Shown: one piece after another, positions 17,051 to 25,464 of the stretch
Layout of the letters: each line of letters starts with the position of its first letter
Position numbering within the stretch: the stretch's first letter is position 1
NCBI GenBank assembly: GCA_016212885.1
Contig: JACRDO010000002.1
Span: forward strand, 1-42,530
DNA: 42,530 nucleotides
Reading direction: 5' to 3'
From: Elusimicrobiota bacterium
Lineage (GTDB): Bacteria; Elusimicrobiota; Elusimicrobia; UBA1565
Program-made: the position numbers and the translations under genes
The notes under the pieces: model-generated
What the model saw: the letters and a program-made list of their open reading frames with translations, nothing else
What the model was told of the DNA's origin: nothing
The model's database searches: none

Positions 17051-20000
17051 ATGATAAGACCCATCAAGAACGCCCGCGAACTGGCGGAGTTGAAGGACAG
17101 CATCGTCTCGCAGCGCGATGCGAGGAAGCAGTGCATCAGCGTCTGCTGCGGCACAGGCTGCAGGGCGTCGGACTCCGTCCTGGTGAAGAAGGGTGTAGAA
17201 GCAGAGGTTGCAAAGCAGGGACTGAAGAGCGAGGTCACCGTCAAGTCCACCGGTTGCCACGGCTTTTGCGAGCACGGGCCGATCATCGTGATCTCACCGA
17301 AGGAAATCTTCTACGAGAGGGTGAAGACCGAGAACGCCGGCGAGATCGTGCGCGAGACGTTGGTCAAGAACAACATCATCCCGCATCTGCTATATACGGA
17401 TCCCGCTACAGGTGAGAAGATCAAGTCCGAGAATGAGATCCCCTTCTACAAGAAGCAGCGGCGGAGGATCTTGGAAAAGAACCGGCTGATCGACCCGACC
17501 AGCATATCGGACTACATCGCCGAGGGAGGGTATGAGGCTCTTGCCAAGGCGTTGCTTGAAATGAAGCCCGAGGAGATCATCGGCGAGGTGAAGAAGTCCG
17601 GGCTTCGCGGCCGGGGCGGGGCGGGATTTCCTACGGGATTCAAATGGGATTTCTGCCGGAAGGCCAAAGGGGACAGGAAATACATCATCTGCAACGCGGA
17701 CGAGGGGGATCCGGGGGCGTACATGGACCGGAGCATCCTCGAAGGCAACCCGCACTCCGTCATCGAGGGCATGATCATCGGCGCCTACGCCATCGGCGCG
17801 GACGAGGGGGTCGTCTACGTCAGGAACGAGTATCCCCTCGCCGTGAGCAACCTGAAGGCGGCCCTTGCGCAGGCGAAGGGCTACGGCCTCCTGGGGAAGA
17901 ATATCCTGGGTTCAAGCTTCCAATTCGATATCGCGATCGAGAGGGGGGCCGGGGCGTTCGTGTGCGGAGAGGAGACGGCCCTGATCACCTCGATCGCGGG
18001 GAGGCGCGGGGAGCCGAGGCAAAGGCCGCCGTTCCCGGCGACCAGAGGCTTCCGGGGCAAGCCGACGAACATCAACAACGTCGAGACTTGGGCGAACGTA
18101 GCACTCATCATCAACAAGGGGGCTGACTGGTATTCGCGCATAGGGACGGAGGGGAGCAAGGGGACCAAGATTTTCTCCCTGGTCGGCAAGGTCAACAACA
18201 CGGGCTTGGTCGAGGTCCCCATGGGGACGACCCTGCGCGAGATCATCTACGACATCGGCGGGGGGATCAAGGGGGACGGGCGGTTCAAGGCGGTCCAGAC
18301 CGGGGGCCCGAGCGGCGGATGCATCCCCAAGGGCCAGCTGGACCTTCCCATCGACTACGAAAGCCTCACCGCGGCCGGCTCCATCATGGGCTCGGGCGGG
18401 ATGATCGTGATGGACGACAGCACCTGCATGGTGGATGTCGCCAAGTACTTTCTCAATTTCCTGAGGGATGAGTCCTGCGGCAAGTGCCTTTCCTGCAGGG
18501 AGGGCACGCAGAGGCTCTGGGAGATCCTCAGCGGCATCTGCGAGGGAAAGGGCGCCCAGGGCGACATCGCACTCCTGGAGGAGCTTGCGCTCGCGGTCAA
18601 GGACGCCTCCATGTGCGGCCTGGGGCAGACAGCCTCCAACTCCGTGTTGAGCACCCTGCGCTATTTCCGGGATGAATACGAGGAGCATGTCCTGCACAAG
18701 AAATGCAGGGCTTTCGTCTGCGGCGATCTCGTGGGCGCTCCGTGCCAGACCGCCTGCCCGCTCGGCACGGAGGCGTGGAGGTACGCGGCGCTCATTGAAA
18801 AAGGCCGATACCAGGAGGCCTACAAAGTCATCAGGGAAAACAATCCGTTCCCGTCCGTATGCGCGCGCGTCTGCGATCACAAGTGCGAAACCAGGTGCAA
18901 GCTGGGCGCCACGGGAGGCGAGCCCTTGGCCATCCGGGCCCTGAAGAGGTTTGTAACGGACACCGTGGACCCTTCGGCTTATGGTCCGGCGAAGGCCGTT
19001 GAAACCGTCCGGGACCGCGCCAAGGTGGCGGTCGTTGGGGCTGGGCCCGCAGGCCTTGCCGCGGCTCATTACCTTTCGCTTGCCGGCTGCAAGGTGACGG
19101 TGTTTGAAGCCGAGCAGGAGCCCGGGGGGATGCTGATGAGCTGCATTCCCGCCTACCGCCTGCCCGGGGAAGCGGTGCGCAAGGAGATAAAAGCCCTTCT
19201 CAACGAGAGCATCGCGCTAAAGTGCGGCGTCGCGCTTGGCCGCGACATAACCCTGGATGGGATTTTTAAGGACGGCTTCAAGGCGGTCTTTTTGGCCATG
19301 GGCGCCAATGAGAGCCTGAAGCTGAACATCGAGGGAGAGGACACCGAAGGGATTTATCCGTCCATGCGGTTTTTAAAGGGCTTCAATCTGAAGGAAGAGA
19401 AGCTGGCTTTCGGACATGTGGGCGTCATAGGCGGAGGGAACTCTGCCGTGGACGCCGCCAGGGTGGCCCTGCGGCAGGAAGGCGTCAAGAGCGTGACCAT
19501 TTTCTACCGCCGCACCCGCCGGGAAATGCCCGCGTACGAGGAGGAGATCGTCGCGGCCCTGGAAGAGGGCGTAAATCTTGAGACATTGGTTTCTCCGGTG
19601 AAGATCCATTCAAAGGATGGGCGTCTTGTGGGCGCCAGATGCATCAAGAACAAGCTCGGCGATTTCGATTCCAGCGGCAGGCGCAGCCCCGTGCCTCTTG
19701 CCGGCAGCGAATTTGATGCTCCTCTGGACACCCTTATCGTGGCGGTAGGGGAGCAGCCGGCGAGCGGTTTTCTCAAGGCGGCCGGGCTGAAATTGCACAA
19801 GAACGGACGGTTGTGCGTTGACGAAGCCACCCTGTGCACCAACCGGCAGGGGGTGTTCGCGGGCGGGGACATCGTGACGGGCCCGAACACCGTCGTGGAC
19901 GCCATAGCAGCCGGCAAGAAGGCAGCTGAGATCATAAGGCGGCATCTAAACGGCGAGGATCTTAAAATCGCGGCCGGGACAAAGCTGCCTGAGTTTTACA

Positions 20001-20227
20001 TCGAGCCCGCCAAGATCAGCGAGAAGGAACTGGCCGAGGCGAAAAGGGTCAGGCCGACGGCCTTGCCGGCTGAAAAGAGAAAGAAGAGTTTCGCTGAGGC
20101 GGAGAGGGCCATCTCCGCCAAAGACGCGTGCCGCGAGGCAAGAAGGTGCTTGAGATGCGACCTCAAATTCACGCAAAAGGAAGAGGTTGAAAGCGGCCGC
20201 AATGGGGGGGCGGTGTGCCGACACTGA
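17051..20227 (+). CDS. stnB: NuoF-GltD fusion: NADH/FMN module joined to NfnB-like module (StnB-like)
   Basis: A 1058-residue fusion. Residues 1-110: thioredoxin-like [2Fe-2S] domain (CCGTGC and STGCHGFC). About 180-560: NuoF core with GLRGRGGAGFPTG, CNADEGDPGAYMDR, the FMN/NADH region GAGAFVCGEETAL, and the [4Fe-4S] signature CGKCLSCREGTQR plus MCGLG. About 560-660: Fer4_20 Cys sets (CQTACP, CARVCDHKCETRC). About 655-985: FAD/NAD(P) domains with GAGPAGLAAA, GGGNSAVDAA and AGGDIVTGPNTV; a Cys-rich tail ends in CLRCD. Such HydB-NfnB fusions are the hallmark of the Stn-type transhydrogenase, which couples NADH, ferredoxin and NADP+. It overlaps the next gene by 13 bp. There is no obvious Shine-Dalgarno; coupling to the gene ending 3 bp earlier is likely. 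Confidence 0.92.
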   Translation: MIRPIKNARELAELKDSIVSQRDARKQCISVCCGTGCRASDSVLVKKGVEAEVAKQGLKSEVTVKSTGCHGFCEHGPIIVISPKEIFYERVKTENAGEIVRETLVKNNIIPHLLYTDPATGEKIKSENEIPFYKKQRRRILEKNRLIDPTSISDYIAEGGYEALAKALLEMKPEEIIGEVKKSGLRGRGGAGFPTGFKWDFCRKAKGDRKYIICNADEGDPGAYMDRSILEGNPHSVIEGMIIGAYAIGADEGVVYVRNEYPLAVSNLKAALAQAKGYGLLGKNILGSSFQFDIAIERGAGAFVCGEETALITSIAGRRGEPRQRPPFPATRGFRGKPTNINNVETWANVALIINKGADWYSRIGTEGSKGTKIFSLVGKVNNTGLVEVPMGTTLREIIYDIGGGIKGDGRFKAVQTGGPSGGCIPKGQLDLPIDYESLTAAGSIMGSGGMIVMDDSTCMVDVAKYFLNFLRDESCGKCLSCREGTQRLWEILSGICEGKGAQGDIALLEELALAVKDASMCGLGQTASNSVLSTLRYFRDEYEEHVLHKKCRAFVCGDLVGAPCQTACPLGTEAWRYAALIEKGRYQEAYKVIRENNPFPSVCARVCDHKCETRCKLGATGGEPLAIRALKRFVTDTVDPSAYGPAKAVETVRDRAKVAVVGAGPAGLAAAHYLSLAGCKVTVFEAEQEPGGMLMSCIPAYRLPGEAVRKEIKALLNESIALKCGVALGRDITLDGIFKDGFKAVFLAMGANESLKLNIEGEDTEGIYPSMRFLKGFNLKEEKLAFGHVGVIGGGNSAVDAARVALRQEGVKSVTIFYRRTRREMPAYEEEIVAALEEGVNLETLVSPVKIHSKDGRLVGARCIKNKLGDFDSSGRRSPVPLAGSEFDAPLDTLIVAVGEQPASGFLKAAGLKLHKNGRLCVDEATLCTNRQGVFAGGDIVTGPNTVVDAIAAGKKAAEIIRRHLNGEDLKIAAGTKLPEFYIEPAKISEKELAEAKRVRPTALPAEKRKKSFAEAERAISAKDACREARRCLRCDLKFTQKEEVESGRNGGAVCRH

Positions 20228-20925
20228 GGATTGACGGTTTGGACGTGACGGTGGAGCCTGGGACAACCGTCCTGGAGGCCGCGAATTTCCTCGGGCTGGA
20301 GATCCCCACCCTCTGCCACATGGACGGCCTGTCGCCTTACGGAGGCTGCCGGCTCTGCTTGGTGGAGATAGGGACCGGAGACAAGGCGAGGCTCGTCTCC
20401 TCCTGCACCTATCCTGCCGAGGGCGGGCTCGTGGCGCGGACCAACAGCAAGAGGGTGATCCGCACGCGGAAGATGATGGTGGAGCTTTTGCTCTCCGTCT
20501 GCCCGAGCTCAAAGACGATACAGGACATGGCGTGCCGCCTGGGGGTCTCCCGGACGCGATTCAAGGCGCGAAACGACGACTGCATCTTGTGCGGCCTTTG
20601 CGTGCGGATGTGCTCCGAGCAGATGATGGCCGGGGCGATCGATTTCACCTTTCGCGGCAACAAGCGGAAGATCATGACGCCCTTCGACAAGAAGTCGGCG
20701 GTATGCCGGACATGCGGCGGATGCATGTATGTCTGTCCTGTCTGCATGCTTAGGTGCCAGGGGCCGAACCCGCCTACGGTCGTTTGCGGCTCATGCTACA
20801 ACCTGGAGCCCACATGCACCGAGCATTTCGACGACTACATGTGCTATTTGGGGACGACAGGCTCCTGCGGGACCTGCGTTCGGGAGAAAAGGCCGGAGAG
20901 CAAAAAAGAGGAGGCAACGAGATAA
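20215..20925 (+). CDS. stnA: Short NuoG/HydA-like Fe-S protein (StnA-like), no H-cluster
   Basis: A 236-residue electron-transfer subunit, GTG start at 20215 inside the end of the fusion gene, with a G-rich ribosome site just before. N-terminal [2Fe-2S] domain: LCHMDG then GGCRLC and SSCTYP. Next come two [4Fe-4S] sets, CILCGLCVRMC (about 123-133) and CRTCGGCMYVCP (about 165-175). The tail has more Cys (CMLRC, CGSC, CGTC), enough for another cluster or zinc site. The catalytic H-cluster domain of [FeFe]-hydrogenase and the molybdopterin-like part of NuoG are absent. This matches the small StnA/HndA-type position of bifurcating transhydrogenases, probably the ferredoxin docking subunit. Confidence 0.85.
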   Translation: MPTLRIDGLDVTVEPGTTVLEAANFLGLEIPTLCHMDGLSPYGGCRLCLVEIGTGDKARLVSSCTYPAEGGLVARTNSKRVIRTRKMMVELLLSVCPSSKTIQDMACRLGVSRTRFKARNDDCILCGLCVRMCSEQMMAGAIDFTFRGNKRKIMTPFDKKSAVCRTCGGCMYVCPVCMLRCQGPNPPTVVCGSCYNLEPTCTEHFDDYMCYLGTTGSCGTCVREKRPESKKEEATR

Positions 20926-20926
20926 T

Positions 20927-22504
20927 ATGAGCTTCACCAAATATAACGCCACGGCGGCGACTTTGACCAAGAACCGGACATTCGGCTCGGTCACGCCCGG
21001 AAGCGGGTTGTGCGTGACCTGCGTGGACGGATGCATCGGGATGTGCGAGGTGGGCAAATCCGCGTACCGGGCCAGCGAGGTCATGTACCCCCAGCCTTTC
21101 GGCATCATCACCACGGCAGCTGAAAAGGATTATCCCGTTGATTTGTCGCATTTCCAGATCATGGGGACCGCTGTGGGCGCGCACGGGATCGAGGCTGACA
21201 GCGACAAAGCCATATTCCCGAACGTGCGGCTGGAAACCCGGCTCGGCCACGCTCCGGGGATCAAGCTGAGGCTGCCGATCGTATACGGGGGCCTCGGGTC
21301 CACGGACATCGCGTCCAAGAACTGGGAGGGCCTGGCAGCCGGCGCCGCGATTTCGGGCCTCATCCTGACCGTGGGCGAGAACGTCTGCGGCATGGACATG
21401 GACTCCGAGATATCCAAGGGGAAGGTGACGCGTTCCCCGGAGCTCGAGCGCAGGATCAAGCTCTTCAAGGACTGGTACGACGGCTACGGCGCGGTGGTGG
21501 TGCAGGCCAACGTAGAAGACACCCGCCTGGGGGTCCAGGAATACGCCCTGTCGAAATTGGGCGTTGATACCGTGGAGCTCAAGTGGGGACAGGGGGCGAA
21601 GGACATCGGCGGAGAGGTCAAGATATCCAATCTCAGCAAGGCCCAGCGCCTCAAGGAGAGAGGCTATGTGGTCCTGCCTGATCCCAAGGCGCCCGGCGTC
21701 ATCAAGGCCTTTGACAAAGGGTCCTTCAAGGAATTCGAGAGGCACTCCAGGGTGGGCATGGTCACGGAGGAAGGCTTTCTCGCGCGCGTCAAGGAACTGC
21801 GGGACTGCGGGGCGAAATACGTGTTCCTGAAGACCGGAGCGTACCGGCCGGCTGACCTGGCCAGGGCGATCAAGTTCGCATCCAAGGCGAAAATAGATCT
21901 TTTGACTGTGGATGCGGCCGGCGGCGGCACGGGCATGAGCCCATGGAGGATGATGAACGAGTGGGGAGTTCCTCCGGTTGAGCTTTTCTCCCTGCTGTAC
22001 CAGTACGCTGACAGGCTTGCCAAGAAAGGCGAGTTCGTCCCGCATATCGCCATAGCCGGAGGGTTCGCGTTCGAAGACCAGATGTTCAAGGGGCTGGCCA
22101 TGGGGGCCCCGTACTTCAAGGCGATTGAAATGGCCCGGGCTCCTCTCACCGCTGCCATGGTCGGCAAGACCATCGGAAAGAGGATCTCCGAGGGCGAGAT
22201 GCCGGTGTTCATCGGCCGGTTCGGCAACACGACAGAGGAGGTCTTTGTGCTGGCCGACGAGCTCAAAACCCGCCTGGGCAAGGATTTCGAGAAACTGCCT
22301 CCCGGGGCCATCGGCGTCTACAGCTACATGCACAGGCTCGAGCAGGGCTTGAGGCAGCTTATGGCCGGCGCCAGAAAGTTCAGCGCGGACCACCTCACCC
22401 GCGACGACATCGCCGCGATCACGCCGGAAGCTGCGAAGATCTCCGGGATCCAATACATGATGGACATGGACAAGGAGGAGGCCGACAAGATACTGGCCGG
22501 CTAG
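20927..22504 (+). CDS. Glutamate-synthase-like FMN protein without glutaminase domain
   Basis: A 525-residue protein matching the FMN (Glu_synthase) domain of GOGAT large subunits, e.g. VDAAGGGTGMSP, IAIAGGF and a GLAMGA flavin-phosphate region. An N-terminal Cys cluster GLCVTCVDGCIGMC (about 27-40) may hold an Fe-S centre. There is no N-terminal glutamine amidotransferase domain and no C-terminal beta-helix domain. The three-Cys [3Fe-4S] loop usual after the flavin site in GOGAT is not evident: few Cys remain after residue 40. GAGGAGG lies 12 bases before ATG 20927. It ends the operon. Possible roles are an ammonia-using glutamate synthase fed by the Stn-like complex, or an unrelated FMN reductase subunit. 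A relic of a paralog lies at 12455-12622. Confidence 0.85.
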   Translation: MSFTKYNATAATLTKNRTFGSVTPGSGLCVTCVDGCIGMCEVGKSAYRASEVMYPQPFGIITTAAEKDYPVDLSHFQIMGTAVGAHGIEADSDKAIFPNVRLETRLGHAPGIKLRLPIVYGGLGSTDIASKNWEGLAAGAAISGLILTVGENVCGMDMDSEISKGKVTRSPELERRIKLFKDWYDGYGAVVVQANVEDTRLGVQEYALSKLGVDTVELKWGQGAKDIGGEVKISNLSKAQRLKERGYVVLPDPKAPGVIKAFDKGSFKEFERHSRVGMVTEEGFLARVKELRDCGAKYVFLKTGAYRPADLARAIKFASKAKIDLLTVDAAGGGTGMSPWRMMNEWGVPPVELFSLLYQYADRLAKKGEFVPHIAIAGGFAFEDQMFKGLAMGAPYFKAIEMARAPLTAAMVGKTIGKRISEGEMPVFIGRFGNTTEEVFVLADELKTRLGKDFEKLPPGAIGVYSYMHRLEQGLRQLMAGARKFSADHLTRDDIAAITPEAAKISGIQYMMDMDKEEADKILAG

Positions 22505-22547
22505 AGCACTAGGAAATCCTCCGAAGCCGCAGGCGTTTCATCCGTCT

Positions 22548-22580
22548 CATGTGCCGCCTTTCATGGGCGGCACATGCTTT
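22548..22580 (+). terminator. Strong hairpin terminator of the redox operon
   Basis: CATGTGCCGCC (22548-22558) pairs perfectly over 11 bp with GGCGGCACATG (22566-22576) around a 7-base loop, followed by CTTTC. The T-run is short, but the position 44 bp after the last operon gene supports termination. Confidence 0.65.
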
Positions 22581-22691
22581 CGGTGTGCCCGATTGGCAAG
22601 CGCCGTCCCCGCGGAGAGCGGCGAAGCGTTTGAATACGCCCCCCGAAGATTACTTTAATCCTCTCCGTACGCGCGACCGGAGGGCACAGCG

Positions 22692-23267
22692 ATGAGCCAT
22701 GAAAAGGATCCCATCTGCGGCCAGAGCCGCAGGCTCGAGGACATGTTCTTCCTGAAGGAGGAGAAGAAGCTCATCGAGAAGCTGCGCGAGATGGAGAGGA
22801 TGAAGGTGACCCGGGCCGCCCTCCGGGAGGTCTCCGGCATCCACAACGAGGTGATCCTCCAGAAGCTCATCGACCTGAAGGTCGAGCCTCAGACGGTGTC
22901 GTCTCTGTCCCTCGTGCCGCTCGTGATGACGGCCTGGGCGGACGGCGAGGTGGACGAGGGTGAGCGGAAGGCCGTCCTCGCCGCTGCCGGCGGCAGCGGC
23001 GTCAAGCCCGGCAGCCCGGAGTACGAGATACTGGAGTGCTGGATGGCGCGCCGCCCGGCCCCCGAGCTGCTCGACGCATGGGCGCACTATGTCCGCGGGC
23101 TCTGCGAGAAGCTTTCGGCCGAGGAGGTCCGTCTGCTGAAGGACGACCTGATGGGCCAGGCGCTGTCCGTCGCCCGGGCGAGCGGCGGGATCCTCGGGTT
23201 CGGGGACAAGGTCTCCGCGAAGGAAAAGGCGATGATCAAGCGGCTGGAGCGCGCCTTCGAGGGATAA
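22692..23267 (+). CDS. TerB-like helical protein
   Basis: A 191-residue all-alpha, soluble protein. The phrase LVPLVMTAWADGEVDEGERKAV (about residues 76-97; acidic residues in ADGEVDEGE) is the core signature of the TerB/DjlA-type acidic metal-binding fold. The N-terminal 60 residues are a charged helix (EEKKLIEKLREMERM). Start ATG 22692 is supported by GGAGGG at 22679-22684. It is 5 bp upstream of the ligand-gated channel gene, so the two are probably co-translated. The family is linked to envelope stress and metal responses but biochemically undefined; a cytoplasmic partner or sensor for the channel is possible but only an inference. Confidence 0.7.
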   Translation: MSHEKDPICGQSRRLEDMFFLKEEKKLIEKLREMERMKVTRAALREVSGIHNEVILQKLIDLKVEPQTVSSLSLVPLVMTAWADGEVDEGERKAVLAAAGGSGVKPGSPEYEILECWMARRPAPELLDAWAHYVRGLCEKLSAEEVRLLKDDLMGQALSVARASGGILGFGDKVSAKEKAMIKRLERAFEG

Positions 23268-23272
23268 TCCGC

Positions 23273-24241
23273 ATGATGAGGATATTCTTGTCGATGCTGG
23301 CCGCGTCGCTTTTCGCGGCGGCTCCGGCCGCTGGGGCTCCGAAGGGGCCCGAGAACGTGACGGTGGGCGCCTACCTCAACGACATCCAGAACCTGGACCT
23401 CAAGTCGCACAGCTACAGCGTGGACATCTACCTCTGGTTCCGCTGGAAGGACAAGAGCCTCGACCCGGCCTCCAGCTTCGAGTTCATGAACCCCTACGAG
23501 CTTTGGGGCCACGTCCGGACCAAGGTCTATCCCGAGCCCGTCCGCCTGCCGAGCGGCGACTACTATCAAGTCGTGCGCAACCAGGGACGCTTCAGCCGCA
23601 AGCTCAAGCTCTACGACTATCCCTTCGACGAGCAGAACCTCGCCGTCGAGCTCGAGGACACGGACCTGACGACGGACAAGCTGGTGTACGTGCCGGACAT
23701 GAAAGGCCTCATCGTCAATCCGTCGCTGGAGCTGCCGGGATTCACCCTCGGCGCGCCCGAGATCAAGGTCGGCGAGGTGTCCTATTCCACGAGCTTCGGC
23801 GACCCCCGCCCGCCGCCCAGGACGGCCCATTCCCGCGTGACCCTCAATATCCTAGTGGCGCGGCCGGTCCTGACCTACGGGGTCAAGCTGCTTCTTCCGA
23901 TCCTCTGCGTCATCTTCTGCGCGGCGCTCATGTTCCTCTTCCATCCCAAGCACGTGGATTCGAGGGTGGGCATCGGCATCACGGCCATGCTGACGATCGT
24001 GGCCCTGCAGATCACCCTCAACGACGATTTTCCCGAGGTCGCCTACCTGGTGTTCATGGACAAGGTCTACCTGTGCGCCTACCTCTACGTCATCGCCGGC
24101 CTGGCCGTGGTGGTCAAAACGACCTGGCTCCTGGAGAGCAAGGACTATCAGCGCGCCATCCGGCTTGACCGCAGGAGCCTGGTCTTCCTGAGCGTCGCTT
24201 ATCTTGCCACGAACCTGTTCCTCATCTACCGCGCGCTGTGA
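23273..24241 (+). CDS. Pentameric ligand-gated ion channel (prokaryotic Cys-loop family homolog)
   Basis: A 322-residue subunit. Signal peptide at residues 1-22 (cleaved near PAAGA). The extracellular beta-sandwich includes VDIYLWFRWKD and the loop YDYPFDEQNLAVELED, the FPFDxQ motif of the family without the Cys pair, as in GLIC/ELIC. Four membrane helices follow: M1 (KLLLPILCVIFCAALMF), pore-lining M2 (GIGITAMLTIVALQITL), M3 (VYLCAYLYVIAGLAVVV) and M4 near the C-terminus. The agonist cannot be deduced. It follows the TerB-like gene by 5 bp and overlaps the convergent carrier gene's 3' end by 16 bp. Bacterial homologs gate on protons, amines or other small molecules. ATG 23276 is an equal start. 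Confidence 0.93.
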   Translation: MMRIFLSMLAASLFAAAPAAGAPKGPENVTVGAYLNDIQNLDLKSHSYSVDIYLWFRWKDKSLDPASSFEFMNPYELWGHVRTKVYPEPVRLPSGDYYQVVRNQGRFSRKLKLYDYPFDEQNLAVELEDTDLTTDKLVYVPDMKGLIVNPSLELPGFTLGAPEIKVGEVSYSTSFGDPRPPPRTAHSRVTLNILVARPVLTYGVKLLLPILCVIFCAALMFLFHPKHVDSRVGIGITAMLTIVALQITLNDDFPEVAYLVFMDKVYLCAYLYVIAGLAVVVKTTWLLESKDYQRAIRLDRRSLVFLSVAYLATNLFLIYRAL

Positions 24242-25455
24242 TCGCGCAGGCCCGATGTAAGCGGGAAGACCGCGGCCAGCCAGGACAAAGAGAGGACGAC
24301 CTGCGTGAGCGGGTAGCCGGCCAGCGGGAAGGCGCCTAGGGCGATTCCGTAGACGGATATCAAGCCTGAAAACAGTCCTTTGGAAAAGCGGTAGACGAGG
24401 GCGTCGATCACCTGCTTGGCTCGATAACGCACCGTGAAGCTGAAGGGGATATAGAGGATCTCCTTCCCGGCGCGGAAGAGCGAATAGTCCAGGACCTTGA
24501 ACCCGCCGTAGGCCAGCGCCGTCATCGTCAGGCTGCGCGAGCCGAACAGGGACAGCCCTGCGAGCAGATGCGCGCACGGGATGAGCGCCATCACCGCGCG
24601 CAGCGATGATAGCTTCAGCAGGACGGGCGCCGCGAGGAACTGGAAGAAAGCCGACGCGATGCCGGTCCTCATCCAGAATCCGCCCATGAAAGCGGTGCGG
24701 GCGTCCTCCAGCGGGAGGGCTTTTTCGAGGGTGATGAAGAAATTCAACTGCACGAAGCTCGAAAGCCCCTGCGACAGGAAGATGACCAGCGCCAGCAGCA
24801 TGAGCCTGGGGTGCTCCTTGAACAGCGAGAGCTGGAGGGTCCCTTTCCGGGCCTTCTCTTCCGCTGAAGGCCGCGGCTCGCCCGCCAGCTCATAGGCGCA
24901 ATAGGCCAGGGCCAGGGAAGGCAGCAGCGATGCGGCCCCGAGGAGGATGATTGCTTTGGTGCCCAGCGAAAGGGCGGCTTTCGCCGTGAGCCAGCCCGCG
25001 GTTATCGGTCCCATGGACATGATCCCCATGATCGGGCCGTTGAAGGCTTTGGCGTCCTCTTTCTGGAGGATGCTGTCGATGAAAGACCAGTACTGTTCAA
25101 AGAGGACCACGATGTAGGATTGGGCGAAGAGGTAGAAAAGGATCACACCGAGCCTCGCATGCAGGGTGATGTAAGCGAAGGAGATGCTGAAGGCGCACAG
25201 GGCCAGCGTGAAGGTGCAGACGAGGGTCTTGAGGCTTCCGAGGCGTGAGAGGAGCCTGCCGAAGATATAGACGAACAGGACCGTTGCCAAAGGCGACGCG
25301 GCCATGACGTAAGGCCTTTGGGCCGCGCCGTACACGCTTATGAAAAGCGAATCCGCCGCCACCCGTATGAACTCGTACCCGCCGATCAGGAAAGCCCCTG
25401 AAACGGCCGTGGCCAGCATGGACAGGAATAAGCGCCGGCCGGGCTTGGTCATCAA
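24226..25455 (-). CDS. Npt1/TLC-like carrier (ATP:ADP antiporter-like, MFS superfamily)
   Basis: A 409-residue integral membrane protein with about 12 hydrophobic helices. The segment YRAKQVIDALVYRFSKG near residue 352 closely resembles the Npt1/Npt2 nucleotide-transporter motif (KYKAKxVIDxxxYRxG), and EILYIPFSFTVR just before it fits too. Family members exchange ATP/ADP in intracellular parasites, but many free-living bacteria carry shorter relatives of unknown substrate; length and lack of extra loops suggest the latter. It is convergent with the ion-channel gene and 9 bp downstream of the lipoprotein-like gene on the same strand. I would not claim nucleotide transport. Confidence 0.75.
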   Translation of the reverse strand: MMTKPGRRLFLSMLATAVSGAFLIGGYEFIRVAADSLFISVYGAAQRPYVMAASPLATVLFVYIFGRLLSRLGSLKTLVCTFTLALCAFSISFAYITLHARLGVILFYLFAQSYIVVLFEQYWSFIDSILQKEDAKAFNGPIMGIMSMGPITAGWLTAKAALSLGTKAIILLGAASLLPSLALAYCAYELAGEPRPSAEEKARKGTLQLSLFKEHPRLMLLALVIFLSQGLSSFVQLNFFITLEKALPLEDARTAFMGGFWMRTGIASAFFQFLAAPVLLKLSSLRAVMALIPCAHLLAGLSLFGSRSLTMTALAYGGFKVLDYSLFRAGKEILYIPFSFTVRYRAKQVIDALVYRFSKGLFSGLISVYGIALGAFPLAGYPLTQVVLSLSWLAAVFPLTSGLRDHSAR

Positions 25456-25464
25456 GGACGGCCG

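Noticed and set aside
17051-20227. Reading the NuoF-GltD gene as two genes
   Set aside because: The frame is continuous through the joint near 18690-18760, with no stop or new ribosome site; the fusion is real in this sequence.
20215-20925. Calling the NuoG-like protein an [FeFe]-hydrogenase
   Set aside because: The H-cluster domain and its Cys motifs are absent; the protein ends after the ferredoxin-like clusters.
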